Assembly (NCBI GenBank): GCA_020346805.1
Contig: CP070790.1
Location: 3,453,646-3,461,768 of the forward strand
Length of the DNA: 8,123 nucleotides
Reading direction: 5' to 3'
Source: Planctomycetota bacterium
Lineage (GTDB): Bacteria > Planctomycetota > Phycisphaerae > UBA1845 > PWPN01
The translations under genes were made by a program, and so were the position numbers. Position 1 is the first letter of the stretch, and each line of letters begins with the position of its first letter. Shown here one piece after another: positions 7,842 through 8,123 of the stretch. The notes under the pieces were generated by a model. That model saw nothing but the letters and a program-made list of their open reading frames with translations, made no database searches and was not told the origin of the DNA.

Positions 7842-8123
7842 TCAGGTAGTGATATCATCTTCGCCATCAGTGTTGCGTTCCGTTCCCATCCATCCTTTAC
7901 GGTAAAAGTAAATAACCATTCCGATCGCAATGATAATCATTAAAATCAATAAAACAGGATAAGACCAAATCACGTGAAGTTCAGGCATATATTCGAAATT
8001 CATCCCGTAAATACCGGCAATAAATGTCAGAGGGATAAAAATTGTGGCCATAATGGTTAATGTTTTCATGACGTCATTTTGTCTATTGGCCACACACGAC
8101 AAGTATAGGTCCAGGAGGCCGCC
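7842..8123 (-). CDS. corA: CorA-family Mg2+/Co2+ channel, C-terminal part (5' end off right edge)
   Basis: The last 93 residues are in the window; the cytoplasmic funnel domain lies beyond the right edge. The frame is open to the edge (GGLLDLYLS then NRQNDVMK), so the TTG at 8102 is internal and not the start. The fragment has the CorA signature: a pore helix with MKTLTIMATIFIPLTFIAG leading to the selectivity motif YGMN (GMN at fragment residues 40-42), a short loop (FEYMPELH), a second membrane helix (about 54-74), and the basic end YRKGWM. CorA pentamers import Mg2+ and can carry Co2+ or Ni2+. After the usual KGWM ending there is a 13-residue, mostly polar acidic tail (TERNTDGEDDITT), longer than in many CorA proteins. 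The stop is 32 bp before the MscK-like gene, whose ribosome binding site lies in that gap, suggesting co-transcription. Confidence 0.95.
   Translation of the reverse strand, partial: GGLLDLYLSCVANRQNDVMKTLTIMATIFIPLTFIAGIYGMNFEYMPELHVIWSYPVLLILMIIIAIGMVIYFYRKGWMGTERNTDGEDDITT

Noticed and set aside
8100..8102. TTG as a start for a short 86-residue CorA-like protein
   Set aside because: The reading frame continues unbroken to the window edge with conserved CorA sequence, so this is an internal leucine codon of a truncated gene.

Overview
The window looks like chromosomal DNA from a Gram-negative, environmental, carbohydrate-degrading bacterium. My best guess is a planctomycete, perhaps of the Phycisphaerae type. 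The grounds are the TTQPATQP-style Thr/Gln/Pro linkers in an exported protein, a Tat-exported lipoprotein glycosidase of the DUF608/GH116 type, and moderate GC content. No rRNA or other marker gene is present, so the assignment is an inference.

Layout. Positions 1-219 (minus strand) hold the first 73 codons of an FAD-dependent oxidoreductase that runs off the left edge. Positions 307-669 (minus) hold what looks like a broken small gene: three coding-like segments separated by two compensating frame changes, product not recognised. An AT-rich divergent spacer with two inverted repeats (670-754) precedes a plus-strand pair: a Cof-type HAD phosphatase (755-1612) and, 79 bp later behind a perfect AGGAGG, a large Tat-lipoprotein glycoside hydrolase of family GH116 (1692-4289). 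Converging on it from the right is a minus-strand pair: the 3' end of a CorA metal-ion channel gene (7842 to the right edge) and, 32 bp downstream, an MscK-type mechanosensitive channel of 1153 residues (4348-7809).

How the genes may work together. The plus-strand pair could couple release of sugars outside the cytoplasmic membrane (GH116) with dephosphorylation of sugar phosphates inside it (HAD), but that link rests only on proximity. The corA-mscK-like pair is a plausible membrane ion/osmotic homeostasis operon.

I found no tRNA, rRNA, CRISPR array, insertion sequence, phage gene or defence cassette, and no convincing new system. The leads most worth checking are the unusual cysteine cluster around the predicted catalytic nucleophile of the GH116 protein and the frame-disrupted unidentified gene beside the flavoprotein.
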